From Pseudomonas oryzihabitans (GTDB taxonomy: Bacteria; Pseudomonadota; Gammaproteobacteria; Pseudomonadales; Pseudomonadaceae): a DNA stretch of 64,000 nt. The notes below the pieces were generated by a model. It saw nothing but the letters and a program-made list of their open reading frames with translations, was not told the origin of the DNA and searched no databases. Of this stretch, positions 18,769 to 27,281 are shown piece by piece. The stretch's first letter is position 1; every line of letters starts with the position of its first letter. Position numbers and translations under genes: made by a program. Where the stretch lies: the NCBI RefSeq assembly GCF_007665395.1, contig NZ_VDND01000004.1:171751-235750 (forward strand), written 5' to 3'.

Positions 18769-19464
18769 CTAGATTGAAGAGGCGGCGCCGTAGTCGCGGG
18801 CGCCGAAGAGGGCGGTACCGACGCGGACCCAGGTGGCGCCCTCGGCGATGGCGGCTTCCAGATCCTGGCTCATGCCCATGGACAGGGTGTCCAGGCCCAG
18901 GTTCAGCGCCTCGCTCAAGGTCCGCAAGCGGGCGAAGGCGGCGCGCTGCTCCGCCGGGTCGTCGGTCGGTTCGGGGATGGCCATCAGGCCACGCAGGCGC
19001 AGGTTGGGCAACTGGCTCACCGCGGCGGCCAGCGCCGGCAGGTCGTCGGGATGGCAGCCGGACTTGCTGGCCTCGCCACTGACGTTGACCTGCAGGCAGA
19101 TGTTCAGCGGCCCGCGCTCGGCGGGGCGTTGTTCGGCCAGGCGCTGGGCGATCTTCAGGCGATCCACCGAGTGCACCCAGTCGAAATGGCCGGCGATGGC
19201 GCGGGTCTTGTTGGACTGGATGGGGCCGATGAAATGCCACACCAGCGGCAGGTCGGCCAGCTCCCCTTGCTTGTCGAGCGCCTCCTGCAGGTAGTTCTCG
19301 CCGAAGTCGCGCAGGCCGGCGGCGGCGGCCTCGCGCAAGGCGGCGGCGGGCTTGGTCTTGCTCACCGCCAGGAGGCCGACAGTCGCGGGATCGCGGCCTG
19401 CCGTCCGGCTGGCGGCGGCGATGCGTTCGAGTACGGTTGCGCTATTCTCGGCTATCGTGGACAT
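18769..19464 (-). CDS. yggS: Pyridoxal phosphate homeostasis protein (YggS/PLPBP)
   Basis: 231-aa PLP-binding TIM-barrel protein without enzymatic activity that buffers PLP and affects amino-acid metabolism. The PLP lysine is in LLAVSKTKP; HFIGPIQSNKTR and LSMGMSQDLEAAI (phosphate loop) are diagnostic. Divergent from pilT across 126 bp. First gene of the yggS-proC-yggT transcript. Confidence 0.96.
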   Translation of the reverse strand: MSTIAENSATVLERIAAASRTAGRDPATVGLLAVSKTKPAAALREAAAAGLRDFGENYLQEALDKQGELADLPLVWHFIGPIQSNKTRAIAGHFDWVHSVDRLKIAQRLAEQRPAERGPLNICLQVNVSGEASKSGCHPDDLPALAAAVSQLPNLRLRGLMAIPEPTDDPAEQRAAFARLRTLSEALNLGLDTLSMGMSQDLEAAIAEGATWVRVGTALFGARDYGAASSI

Positions 19465-19590
19465 TCAGCCCCTGCTTGCGTCGGCGCATCCGGCAGGCCT
19501 CGGCGTGCCGGATGAATGAGTGGCGGTGACCAGGTCAGACCGCCAGTGCTGCGCGGCATTCTACCTGCTTGCTCGACATCTGGGAGTCCC

Positions 19591-20625
19591 ATGGATATCA
19601 CCGAATTGCTGGCCTTTTCCGCGCGGCAAGGCGCCTCCGACCTGCACCTCTCCGCCGGCCTGCCGCCGATGATCCGCGTCGACGGCGACGTGCGCCGCAT
19701 CAACCTGCCGGCCTTCGAGCACAAGCAGGTGCACGCGCTGATCTACGACATCATGAACGACAAGCAGCGCAAGGACTTCGAGGAATTCCTGGAGACCGAC
19801 TTCTCCTTCGAGGTGCCGGGCGTCGCGCGCTTCCGGGTCAACGCCTTCAACCAGAATCGCGGCGCCGGCGCGGTGTTCCGCACCATTCCCTCCAAGGTGC
19901 TGAGCATGGAGGAGCTTGGCATGGGCGAGGTGTTCAAGAAGATCACCGACGTCCCGCGCGGCCTGGTGCTGGTGACCGGGCCGACCGGCTCGGGCAAGTC
20001 CACCACCCTGGCGGCCATGCTCGACTACCTCAACAACACCAAGTACCACCACATCCTCACCATCGAGGATCCCATCGAATTCGTCCACGAATCCAAGAAG
20101 TGCCTGGTCAACCAGCGCGAGGTGCACCGCGACACCCTGGGCTTCTCCGAGGCGCTGCGCTCGGCGCTGCGCGAAGACCCGGACATCATCCTGGTGGGCG
20201 AGCTGCGTGACCTGGAGACCATCCGCCTGGCCCTGACCGCCGCCGAGACCGGGCACCTGGTGTTCGGCACCCTGCACACCACCTCGGCGGCCAAGACCAT
20301 CGATCGGGTGGTGGACGTCTTCCCGGCGGAAGAGAAGTCGATGGTGCGTTCCATGCTGTCCGAATCCCTGCAGGCGGTGGTCTCCCAGACCCTGCTGAAG
20401 AAGGTCGGCGGCGGCCGGGTGGCGGCTCACGAGATCATGATCGGCACCCCGGCCATCCGTAACCTGATCCGCGAGGACAAGGTGGCGCAGATGTATTCCT
20501 CGATCCAGACCGGTGGCGGCCTGGGCATGCAGACCCTGGACATGTGCCTCAAGGCCTTGCTGGCCAAGGGCTTGATCAGCCGCGACGCGGCCCGCGAGAA
20601 GGCCAAGACGCCGGAGAACTTCTGA
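19591..20625 (+). CDS. pilT: Twitching motility retraction ATPase PilT
   Basis: 344-aa hexameric ATPase that drives type IV pilus retraction at the inner-membrane base of the machine. The N-terminal PAS-like domain is followed by Walker A GPTGSGKSTT, the Asp box (EDPIEFVHESK), Walker B LVGELRD and the His box (GTLHT). The C-terminal AIRNLIRE motif, essential for retraction, is intact. ATG at 19591 (MDITELLAFS) is chosen over an upstream in-frame start. The stop overlaps the pilU start (TGATG). Confidence 0.98.
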   Translation: MDITELLAFSARQGASDLHLSAGLPPMIRVDGDVRRINLPAFEHKQVHALIYDIMNDKQRKDFEEFLETDFSFEVPGVARFRVNAFNQNRGAGAVFRTIPSKVLSMEELGMGEVFKKITDVPRGLVLVTGPTGSGKSTTLAAMLDYLNNTKYHHILTIEDPIEFVHESKKCLVNQREVHRDTLGFSEALRSALREDPDIILVGELRDLETIRLALTAAETGHLVFGTLHTTSAAKTIDRVVDVFPAEEKSMVRSMLSESLQAVVSQTLLKKVGGGRVAAHEIMIGTPAIRNLIREDKVAQMYSSIQTGGGLGMQTLDMCLKALLAKGLISRDAAREKAKTPENF

Positions 20626-21767
20626 TGGATTTCGACAGGTTCCTGCAGCTGATGGTGGACAAGGGGGCGTCCGACCTCTTCATCACCACCGGCGTGCCCC
20701 CTTCGATGAAGATCAACGGCCGCATGACGCCCGTCACCAAGGACTCGCTGTCCCCGGATCAGTGCCGGGCCATCGTGCTGGGCGTGATGAACGACGAGCA
20801 GCGCCAGGAATTCCAGCAGAAGCGCGAGTGCAACTTCGCCATCAGCGCCCGCGGCATCGGCCGCTTCCGGGTCAGCGCCTTCTACCAGCGCAACCTGGTG
20901 GGCATGGTGCTGCGCCGCATCGAGGTGAACATTCCCACGGTCGACCAGTTGCGCCTGCCGGAGATCATCAAGAAGCTGGCCATGACCAAGCGGGGCCTGG
21001 TGATCTTCGTCGGCGCCACCGGCACCGGCAAGTCCACCTCGCTGGCGGCCATGATCGGCCATCGCAACAAGAATTCGGCCGGCCACATCATCTCCATCGA
21101 GGACCCCATCGAATACATCCACCAGCACCAGGGGTGCATCGTCACCCAGCGCGAGGTGGGCATCGATACCGAGTCCTTCGAGGTGGCGCTGAAGAACACC
21201 CTGCGCCAGGCGCCGGACGTCATCATGATCGGCGAGATCCGCAGCCGCGACACCATGGAGCACGCCCTGGCCTTCGCCGAGACCGGCCACCTGTGCCTGG
21301 CCACCCTGCACGCCAACAATGCCAACCAGGCGCTGGACCGCATCATTCACTTCTTCCCGGCGGATCGGCACAGCCAGACCTGGATGGACCTGTCGCTCAA
21401 CCTCAAGGGCATCGTCGCCCAGCAACTGGTGCCGACCACCGATGGGCAGGGCCGCCGCGCGGTGATCGAGGTACTGCTCAACACCCCGCTGGCCGGCGAC
21501 CTGATCCGCAAGGGCGAGGTCCATGAACTCAAGGCGTTGATGAAGAAGTCCAGCGAGCTGGGCATGCAGACCTTCGACCAGTCGCTCTATGGCCTCTATC
21601 GCGAAGGCGAGATCAGCTACGAAGCGGCGCTGGCCCATGCCGACTCCGCCAACGACCTGCGGCTGATGATCAAGCTGGGGTCGGAGACGGATGCCGATCA
21701 CCTCAATCAGATCACCCAGAATCTCTCGGTGGACATGGGCGACGACGCGCCCAAGCGCTTTCGCTAG
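20625..21767 (+). CDS. pilU: Accessory pilus retraction ATPase PilU
   Basis: 380-aa PilT paralogue that assists high-force retraction. Walker A GATGTGKSTS, EDPIEYIHQHQ, Walker B MIGEIRS and LATLHANN are intact. The C-terminal tail (about 345-380) is longer than in PilT and lacks the exact AIRNLIRE motif, as in other PilU proteins. Starts one base into the pilT stop, so translationally coupled. Its stop overlaps by a few bases the end of the convergent UdgX gene. Confidence 0.98.
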   Translation: MDFDRFLQLMVDKGASDLFITTGVPPSMKINGRMTPVTKDSLSPDQCRAIVLGVMNDEQRQEFQQKRECNFAISARGIGRFRVSAFYQRNLVGMVLRRIEVNIPTVDQLRLPEIIKKLAMTKRGLVIFVGATGTGKSTSLAAMIGHRNKNSAGHIISIEDPIEYIHQHQGCIVTQREVGIDTESFEVALKNTLRQAPDVIMIGEIRSRDTMEHALAFAETGHLCLATLHANNANQALDRIIHFFPADRHSQTWMDLSLNLKGIVAQQLVPTTDGQGRRAVIEVLLNTPLAGDLIRKGEVHELKALMKKSSELGMQTFDQSLYGLYREGEISYEAALAHADSANDLRLMIKLGSETDADHLNQITQNLSVDMGDDAPKRFR

Positions 21768-23212
21768 CCGTCGCTCGCGCTGTCGGCGGCCAGGGCCCTG
21801 GCTTCGCGCAGGGCGGCGACCAGGGCCTGGCGCGCCTGCTCCTGCTGCCGGGCATCCGGGGTCCGCAGGATGTAGGAGGGATGGTAGGTGGCGATGATCC
21901 AGCGGTCATCTAGGCGCAGCGGCCGGCCCATGAACTGTGCCAGGCCGCGCGGCTTGCGCCTGAGCAGGGCTTCCAGGGCCGTCGCGCCGAGCGCGACCAC
22001 CACCGTCGGCTGGATGTCACGCAGTTCCTGCTCCAGCCAGTAGCGGCAGGGCGCGATCTCCGGTCCCGGGGTGACGTGCTTGCGCCTCATGCCCTGGGGA
22101 ATCCACTTGAAGTGCTTCACCGCGTTGGTCAGGAACACCTCGTCGCGCGCCAGGCCGGCCTCGGCCAGGGCCGTCATCAGCACCTGCCCGGCCGGGCCGA
22201 CGAAGGGCCGGCCGGCCAGGTCTTCCTGATCGCCAGGCTGCTCGCCGAGCAGCAGGATGCGCGCCGTGCGTGGGCCTTCGCCGGCCACCGGCTGGGTGGC
22301 CTTTTCCCAGAGCTCGCAGCGCCGGCACTCGTCGAGGGTGGTGGGCAGCGGCCGCTCCGGCTGGGCGCGTTCGGCGGCGATCAGCACCTCACGCCCGGCC
22401 TGGCGGCCCACGGCTTCGGCCTGGGCCAGGCGCTGGGCGCCGGCGCGCGCCTCGCTGAGCAGCGCCGGGATCAGCGGACCTTCCGGCAGGTCCTTCCAGA
22501 AGCGCGCCGGCATGTTGCCCCTCAGGGTGCGCGGATTGGCGCGTGCCGGATTGAAGGTGCTGCGATAGTAGGCGCGCCAGAGTTCGTCACCGGCGTTGCG
22601 GTCGTCGTCTTCCGGCGTCTGGCGGGCCAACTGCTGCAGGTCGGAGGGGCAGGGCTGTACCAGCTGCAGCGCCTGGCCATCCCAGAGGGCGGCGGCTTCC
22701 GGCGTGGCGATCAGCCAGCTGCTGTTGCCCATGCGGTCGCAGAAGTGCGGTGCTGCCAGGGCCAGCACATCGTGGGCCGGCTGGTGCCAGGCCACCCAGG
22801 CCGGTGGGCCGGCGCTTTCCGCGCGTGGCCGAAAGCGCAGGAAGGCATGCACGTGGTGGATCTCGCGGCGGATCGCCTTGACCCGGCGCTGCAATTCGCT
22901 GCCGTCTTCGTCACCGGCCAGCATCGCCGCGCGCTCACCGCGGGCGACACGCCAGAGCACCTGGTAGAGCAAGGCCCAACGATCATCGCTGCGAAAGCAG
23001 GCGGCGTAGTTCAGGGCCTCGGCCAGTTGTGGCGGGATCCGTATGGCGCCGCTGGGCGGAGGCGCCACGGCCTCGGCCGGCTCGTCGAACAGATCACCCA
23101 GCCCGCGACTCTCCTGCCAGCTCACCTGCGCCGGCGCGATGCCCGCCTGCAGCAGCCGGCGCGCCTCCTTGCGCCAGCCGGCGAAGGTGCCGTCGAAATC
23201 GACTCTCTGCAT
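21764..23212 (-). CDS. DUF4130-UdgX fusion: uracil/AP-site crosslinking DNA repair protein
   Basis: 482 aa with two parts. The N-terminal half (about 1-245) matches DUF4130/TIGR03915-type 'DNA metabolism' proteins. The C-terminal half (about 290-482) is a family-4-like uracil-DNA glycosylase of the UdgX group: motif A GEQPGDQEDLAGRPF (323-337), the extra basic loop RRKHVTP with His379, and HPSYILR (444-450). In UdgX that loop His forms a covalent bond with the abasic site after uracil removal. Candidate Fe-S ligands are Cys296, Cys299 and Cys389. A fourth near 405-407 is not seen (Val/Ala). It directly follows the radical SAM gene with zero spacing, so the two are co-translated. Confidence 0.9.
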   Translation of the reverse strand: MQRVDFDGTFAGWRKEARRLLQAGIAPAQVSWQESRGLGDLFDEPAEAVAPPPSGAIRIPPQLAEALNYAACFRSDDRWALLYQVLWRVARGERAAMLAGDEDGSELQRRVKAIRREIHHVHAFLRFRPRAESAGPPAWVAWHQPAHDVLALAAPHFCDRMGNSSWLIATPEAAALWDGQALQLVQPCPSDLQQLARQTPEDDDRNAGDELWRAYYRSTFNPARANPRTLRGNMPARFWKDLPEGPLIPALLSEARAGAQRLAQAEAVGRQAGREVLIAAERAQPERPLPTTLDECRRCELWEKATQPVAGEGPRTARILLLGEQPGDQEDLAGRPFVGPAGQVLMTALAEAGLARDEVFLTNAVKHFKWIPQGMRRKHVTPGPEIAPCRYWLEQELRDIQPTVVVALGATALEALLRRKPRGLAQFMGRPLRLDDRWIIATYHPSYILRTPDARQQEQARQALVAALREARALAADSASDG

Positions 23213-24424
23213 CTAGAGCAGGGCGAGCTGGGCGGGCGGTTCGGCGAGCTGCCGGCGCAGGTCGAGGGATTCCGCCAGGCGCGGCTGCGGGCGGTAATCC
23301 TGGGTGACGATGAAGGGGCGCGCCTTCTCCACGCTGCATTTGAGGCGGATCAGGTCGGCGTAGCGGATGCGCCGCTCGCGCCTGAGCTCCACCAGGCGCT
23401 TGGCCGAGAGCACGCCGATGCCGGGGACCCGGGCGATCAGCGCCTGGTCGGCGCGGTTGAGATCCAGCGGGAAGATGGCGCGATTGTGCAGCGCCCAGGC
23501 CAGCTTGGGATCCACGTCCAGCGGCAGTTGCCCATCTTCGGTGGGCAATTCCTCCGCCTGGAAGCCGTAGCCACGCATGAGGAAGTCGGCCTGGTACAGC
23601 CGGTGCTCGCGCAGCAGCGGTGGCGGCTGCAGCGGCACCGTGCCCGGGCTTTCCGGGATGGGGCTGAAGGCCGAGTAGTAGACGCGCTTCAGGCGATAGG
23701 CGCCATACAGGGTCTGGGCGGTATCGAGGATGGTGCGGTCGTTGGTGGCATCGGCGCCGACGATCATCTGGGTGCTCTGGCCCGCCGGCGCGAAGCGCGG
23801 CGCCTTGGCTTCGGCCTCGGCTTCTTCCAGGCCGAGACGGATGTTGCCCATGGTCTTGCGGATGCTGCTGCCGTTCTTTTCCGGCGCCAGCTTGATCAGG
23901 CTGCTCTCGGTGGGCAGCTCGATGTTCACCGACAGGCGATCGGCATAGAGACCGGCCTGGGCGATGATCTCCGGATCGGCGTCGGGAATGGTCTTGAGGT
24001 GGATGTAGCCGCGGAACTGGTGCTGTTCGCGCAGCAGCTGGGCCACTCGGGTCATCTGCTCCATGGTGTAGTTGGAGGAACGGATGATGCCGGAGCTGAG
24101 GAACAGCCCGCTGATGACGTTGCGCCGGTAGAAGTCGAGGGTCAGCTGCACCACTTCCTCGGGCGTGAAGCGCGCCCGCGGCACATTGCTGCTGCGCCGA
24201 TTGACGCAGTACTGGCAGTCGTACTGACAGAAGTTGGTCAGCAGCACCTTGAGCAGCGCCACGCAGCGCCCATCGGGGGTGAAGCTGTGGCAGATGCCCA
24301 TGCCATCGGTCGAGCCCAGGCCGTCCTTGCCCTTCGAGCTGCGCTTGGGCGCGCCGCTGCTGGCGCAGGACACGTCGTACTTGGCGGCATCGGCGAGAAT
24401 GATCAGCTTGTCGGCGAGTTCCAT
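23213..24424 (-). CDS. Radical SAM protein of the UdgX-linked DNA repair pair (TIGR03916-like)
   Basis: 403 aa. The radical-SAM cluster motif is CQYDCQYC (CxxxCxxC). The N-terminal KLIILADAAKYDVSCASSG is typical of this family, which is found next to UDG/DUF4130 genes. The C terminus (about 325-375) holds a helix-hairpin-helix DNA-binding motif (ARVPGIGVLSAKRLVELR), supporting action on DNA. The exact reaction is unknown. The start ATG has a strong Shine-Dalgarno (AGGAGG) and a LexA-type box immediately upstream, so the operon should be damage-inducible. Confidence 0.9.
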   Translation of the reverse strand: MELADKLIILADAAKYDVSCASSGAPKRSSKGKDGLGSTDGMGICHSFTPDGRCVALLKVLLTNFCQYDCQYCVNRRSSNVPRARFTPEEVVQLTLDFYRRNVISGLFLSSGIIRSSNYTMEQMTRVAQLLREQHQFRGYIHLKTIPDADPEIIAQAGLYADRLSVNIELPTESSLIKLAPEKNGSSIRKTMGNIRLGLEEAEAEAKAPRFAPAGQSTQMIVGADATNDRTILDTAQTLYGAYRLKRVYYSAFSPIPESPGTVPLQPPPLLREHRLYQADFLMRGYGFQAEELPTEDGQLPLDVDPKLAWALHNRAIFPLDLNRADQALIARVPGIGVLSAKRLVELRRERRIRYADLIRLKCSVEKARPFIVTQDYRPQPRLAESLDLRRQLAEPPAQLALL

Positions 24425-24437
24425 CGAGACCTCCTGG

Positions 24438-24456
24438 ACTGTGATTGCATACAGTA
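24438..24456 (-). promoter_or_regulatory. LexA (SOS) box of the rSAM-UdgX operon
   Basis: ACTGTgattgcatACAGTA: a perfect CTGT-N8-ACAG core (24439-24454) with flanking bases also matching the consensus TACTGT-N8-ACAGTA. Its near edge is 14 bp upstream of the radical SAM start codon, just outside the ribosome site, where bound LexA would block transcription. Confidence 0.82.
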
Positions 24457-24556
24457 TCCGGGAAGCGGAGCGTCGTTCAATGGCTTTGCGCCGGGCGGCG
24501 CCGAGTGGAGCGACACTCCGCCGGGCGGTAGTGGCCCGGCGGAGCGAGGGGAGGGA

Positions 24557-25321
24557 TCAGGACTTGCGGGTACGCTTGGTACGCGGCTTGTCCGCGACGG
24601 GATCGGTTTCCGCCGCCAGGGTGGTGGGCTGCTGCAGCACGCGCTTGGCCGAGGCGAAGCGCTTGGTCCAGTAGGGCTTGCTCAGGTGGTCGACACGCAC
24701 GCTCTCGCCACTGCGCGGGGCGTGGACGAATCTATCGTTGCCCAGGTAGATGGCGACGTGATCGATGCCGCTGCGCTGACCGGTCTTGAAGAACACCAGG
24801 TCGCCGGCCTTGAGGTCGCCGCGGGCGACCTTGGGTCCCTTGAGCTGGGCCAGTTCCCGGGAGGTGCGCGGCAGCTTGACGTTGTGCACGTCGCGATAGA
24901 CGTAGTTCACCAGGCCGCTGCAATCCAGGCCGTTCTGCGGATTGGTGCCGCCGAAGCGATAGGGGGTGCCAACCAGGTCCATGGCGCGGGTCGCCACCTG
25001 GGCACCCACGTTGCGGGTGGCCGCCTGGGCGGTAGCCTGCTTGCGGTGCAGGGCGCTGGTCACGCGGGCGGCGCGCTTGGCGCGGGCCGCAGAGGCTGCC
25101 TGGGCATGGTCGACGCTGGCTACATGGCGAGCGGCGGCCTTGGGCGCGGGAGCGGCGGATGCGTGCCGGGCGGCGGTCTTGGGAGCTGAAGCGGCGGTGA
25201 CATGCCGGGCTGCGACCTTGTGGACCGGAGCGGCAGTGCGCGCTGCAGAGTTCTCTTTCGCTTGCACTGCTGCGGGCAGTACAAGACAGGCGGAGAGCCA
25301 TGTCAGAAGAAATAGACGCAT
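24557..25321 (-). CDS. NlpC/P60 (C40) peptidoglycan hydrolase
   Basis: 254 aa. Signal peptide 1-22 (AVQA then KE). An Ala/Arg/His-rich linker (about 28-105) contains three imperfect repeats around AARH followed by an A/S/P-rich APK segment. The NlpC/P60 catalytic domain (about 108-235) has Cys134 (GLDCSGLVNY), His188 (GIDHVAIY) and His200 as catalytic triad. It is expected to cleave D-Glu-DAP or similar bonds in the periplasm. The basic linker may bind the cell wall or DNA; this is a guess. Transcribed alone, divergent from the TM2 gene across an AT-rich 226 bp. Confidence 0.92.
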   Translation of the reverse strand: MRLFLLTWLSACLVLPAAVQAKENSAARTAAPVHKVAARHVTAASAPKTAARHASAAPAPKAAARHVASVDHAQAASAARAKRAARVTSALHRKQATAQAATRNVGAQVATRAMDLVGTPYRFGGTNPQNGLDCSGLVNYVYRDVHNVKLPRTSRELAQLKGPKVARGDLKAGDLVFFKTGQRSGIDHVAIYLGNDRFVHAPRSGESVRVDHLSKPYWTKRFASAKRVLQQPTTLAAETDPVADKPRTKRTRKS

Positions 25322-25547
25322 TGTCGTAGGGGTGTCTGAAGATCGAAGCGAGGGATTCTATACCAACCCTGTGGATATTTTGTGCACCTCTCATCAAGAA
25401 ATTATGTAATTTTTAGCGGAAAGTGAGGTCCCTTGACCGCCAACCAGTGAGACTCCCTGGGCATTCATCCAGTTTTCGACATAAAGTCACGGTGAAGGTA
25501 AGGGTGTACGTAAAGCAGCTTTTTCCATCCACGATGAGGTCTCAGGC

Positions 25548-25952
25548 ATGCAGTATCAGGACACCCACAGCAAGGTCATGGGCTATCTGCTGTGGATCTT
25601 CGGCTTTCTCGGCGCCCACCGCTTCTACTATGGCAAGCCGGTCACCGGCACGATCTGGTTCTGCACCCTCGGCCTGCTGGGCATCGGCTGGCTGATCGAC
25701 CTCTTCCTGATCCCGGCCATGGATCGCGAGGCGGACCTGCGCTTCCAGTCCGGTTCGCTCAACTACAGCCTGGGCTGGATCCTGCTGACCTTCCTCGGCG
25801 TCTTCGGCGTCCACCGCCTCTACCTGGGCAAATGGATCACCGCCATCCTCTATTTCTTTACGGCGGGTTTCTTCCTGCTGGGCGTGCTCTACGACTTCTG
25901 GACGCTCAACTCGCAGATCTCCGAAGAGAACCGTCGGCGGCTGGTGCGCTGA
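25548..25952 (+). CDS. TM2 domain-containing membrane protein (two TM2 units)
   Basis: 134 aa. Two TM2-like units in tandem: the first at about 8-58 with FGFLGAHRFYYGK, the second at about 73-120 with FLGVFGVHRLYLGK, each a helix, a G(x)HR(F/L)Y turn and a second helix. The C terminus NSQISEENRRR is cytoplasmic-type. TM2 proteins occur widely, with no assigned role. Single gene ending 18 bp before a perfect 30-bp palindrome shared with convergent pyrC'. Confidence 0.87.
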   Translation: MQYQDTHSKVMGYLLWIFGFLGAHRFYYGKPVTGTIWFCTLGLLGIGWLIDLFLIPAMDREADLRFQSGSLNYSLGWILLTFLGVFGVHRLYLGKWITAILYFFTAGFFLLGVLYDFWTLNSQISEENRRRLVR

Positions 25953-25970
25953 GTCGCGGCAGCGGGATAA

Positions 25971-26000
25971 CAAGAAGGGGCTCCGCGGAGCCCCTTCTTG
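25971..26000. terminator. Bidirectional palindromic terminator
   Basis: A perfect 30-bp palindrome (left half CAAGAAGGGGCTCCG) between the convergent TM2 and pyrC' genes. It can fold on either strand with a 14-15 bp stem; the arms end in CTTCTTG rather than a pure T run. Confidence 0.7.
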
Positions 26001-26003
26001 CAT

Positions 26004-27281
26004 TCAGGCCTGGCGGCGGTAGGTCGCGCGCCCACCCACCAGGGTGCGCTCGACGCGCCCCGGCAGGGTGAGGCCCTGGAAGGGGCAATTGCGTCCGCGC
26101 GAGACCCAGGGGGTATCCGCCTGGGCCGTGGCGGCCTGGGCGAACAGCACCAGGTCCGCCGGCAGGCCCCTGGCCAGGCGGCCCGCGTCGAGGCGCAAGG
26201 CCTGGGCCGGGCCGTTGGTCAGGCGTGCCAGCAGGGTGGGCAGGTCCAGCAGGCCGTCCGCCACCAGGGTCAGGGCCAGTGGCAGCAGCAGTTCGACACT
26301 GCTGATGCCCGGTTCGGTGGCGGCGAAGGGTGCCAGCTTGGCATCCGCCTCCTGGGGCTGGTGATGGCTGGAGATGGCGCCGATCACCCCGTCGCGGACC
26401 CCGGCGCGCAGGGCGTCGCGGTCGCGCGCGGTGCGCAGCGGCGGCTTGACGTGATAGAGGCTGGAAAAGCCCTGCAGCGCCTCGTCGGTGAGCAGCAGCT
26501 GGTAGAGCGCCACGTCGGCGGTCACCGGCAAGCCCCGCGCCTGGGCGGCGGCGATCATCTCCACCGCGCGGGCGCTGGTCAGCTGACTGAAGTGAGCCCG
26601 CACGCCACTCTGCTCCACCAGCAGCAGGTCGCGGGAGAGGGCGATGGTCTCGGCGGTTTCCGGAATACCGGTGAGGCCGAGGAAGCTGGCGGTGGGGCCC
26701 TCGTGGGCCAGGCCGCCCTCGGCCAGGTCGGCGTCCAGGGCGGTGAAGACCACGGTGAGGTCGAAGGTCGCCGCGTACTCCAGCGCTCGCCGCTGCACCC
26801 GCAGGTTCTCGAACGGCTGCAGGCCATTGGTGAAGGCGACGCAACCGGCATCACGCAGCGCCATCAGCTCGGACAGCTGCTCGCCGGCCAGCCCCTTGGT
26901 CAGGGCGCCGATGGGATGGACGCGGGCGTGATCGGCGGTACGGGCGCGGTCGAGGATGAGTTCGGCCACCGCCGTGGTGTCCAGCACCGGGCGGGTGGTC
27001 GGCGGGCAGCACAGGCTGGTGACGCCGCCAGCGGCGGCGGCGCGGGTCTCGCTGTCGACGTTGCCCTTGCGGGTCAGGCCCGGTTCGCAGAGCGCGACGT
27101 CCAGGTCGACCAGGCCGGGGGCGAGGACCAGGCCGCTGGCATCCAGCTGCTCGGCGGCCTGGAAGCCCGCGGGCGCCTGGCCGATGGCCAGGATGCGGCC
27201 TTCATCGATATGGACATCGCTGACCTGGTCGAGGCCGGAGGCCGGGTCGACTACCCGGGCATTGCGGATGCTCAGGCTCAC
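26004..27281 (-). CDS. pyrC': Dihydroorotase-like subunit PyrC' (inactive), partner of PyrB
   Basis: 425 aa of amidohydrolase fold. The zinc-binding HxH of true dihydroorotases is lost: the motif reads [13 protein letters not shown], with Asp61 and Ala63 in place of the two His. The segment where the carboxylated Lys is expected (TNGLQPF) also has no Lys. In Pseudomonas this pseudo-enzyme is a structural subunit holding the PyrB dodecamer together. It overlaps pyrB by 4 bp (ATGA). A catalytic pyrC must lie elsewhere. Confidence 0.93.
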   Translation of the reverse strand: MSLSIRNARVVDPASGLDQVSDVHIDEGRILAIGQAPAGFQAAEQLDASGLVLAPGLVDLDVALCEPGLTRKGNVDSETRAAAAGGVTSLCCPPTTRPVLDTTAVAELILDRARTADHARVHPIGALTKGLAGEQLSELMALRDAGCVAFTNGLQPFENLRVQRRALEYAATFDLTVVFTALDADLAEGGLAHEGPTASFLGLTGIPETAETIALSRDLLLVEQSGVRAHFSQLTSARAVEMIAAAQARGLPVTADVALYQLLLTDEALQGFSSLYHVKPPLRTARDRDALRAGVRDGVIGAISSHHQPQEADAKLAPFAATEPGISSVELLLPLALTLVADGLLDLPTLLARLTNGPAQALRLDAGRLARGLPADLVLFAQAATAQADTPWVSRGRNCPFQGLTLPGRVERTLVGGRATYRRQA

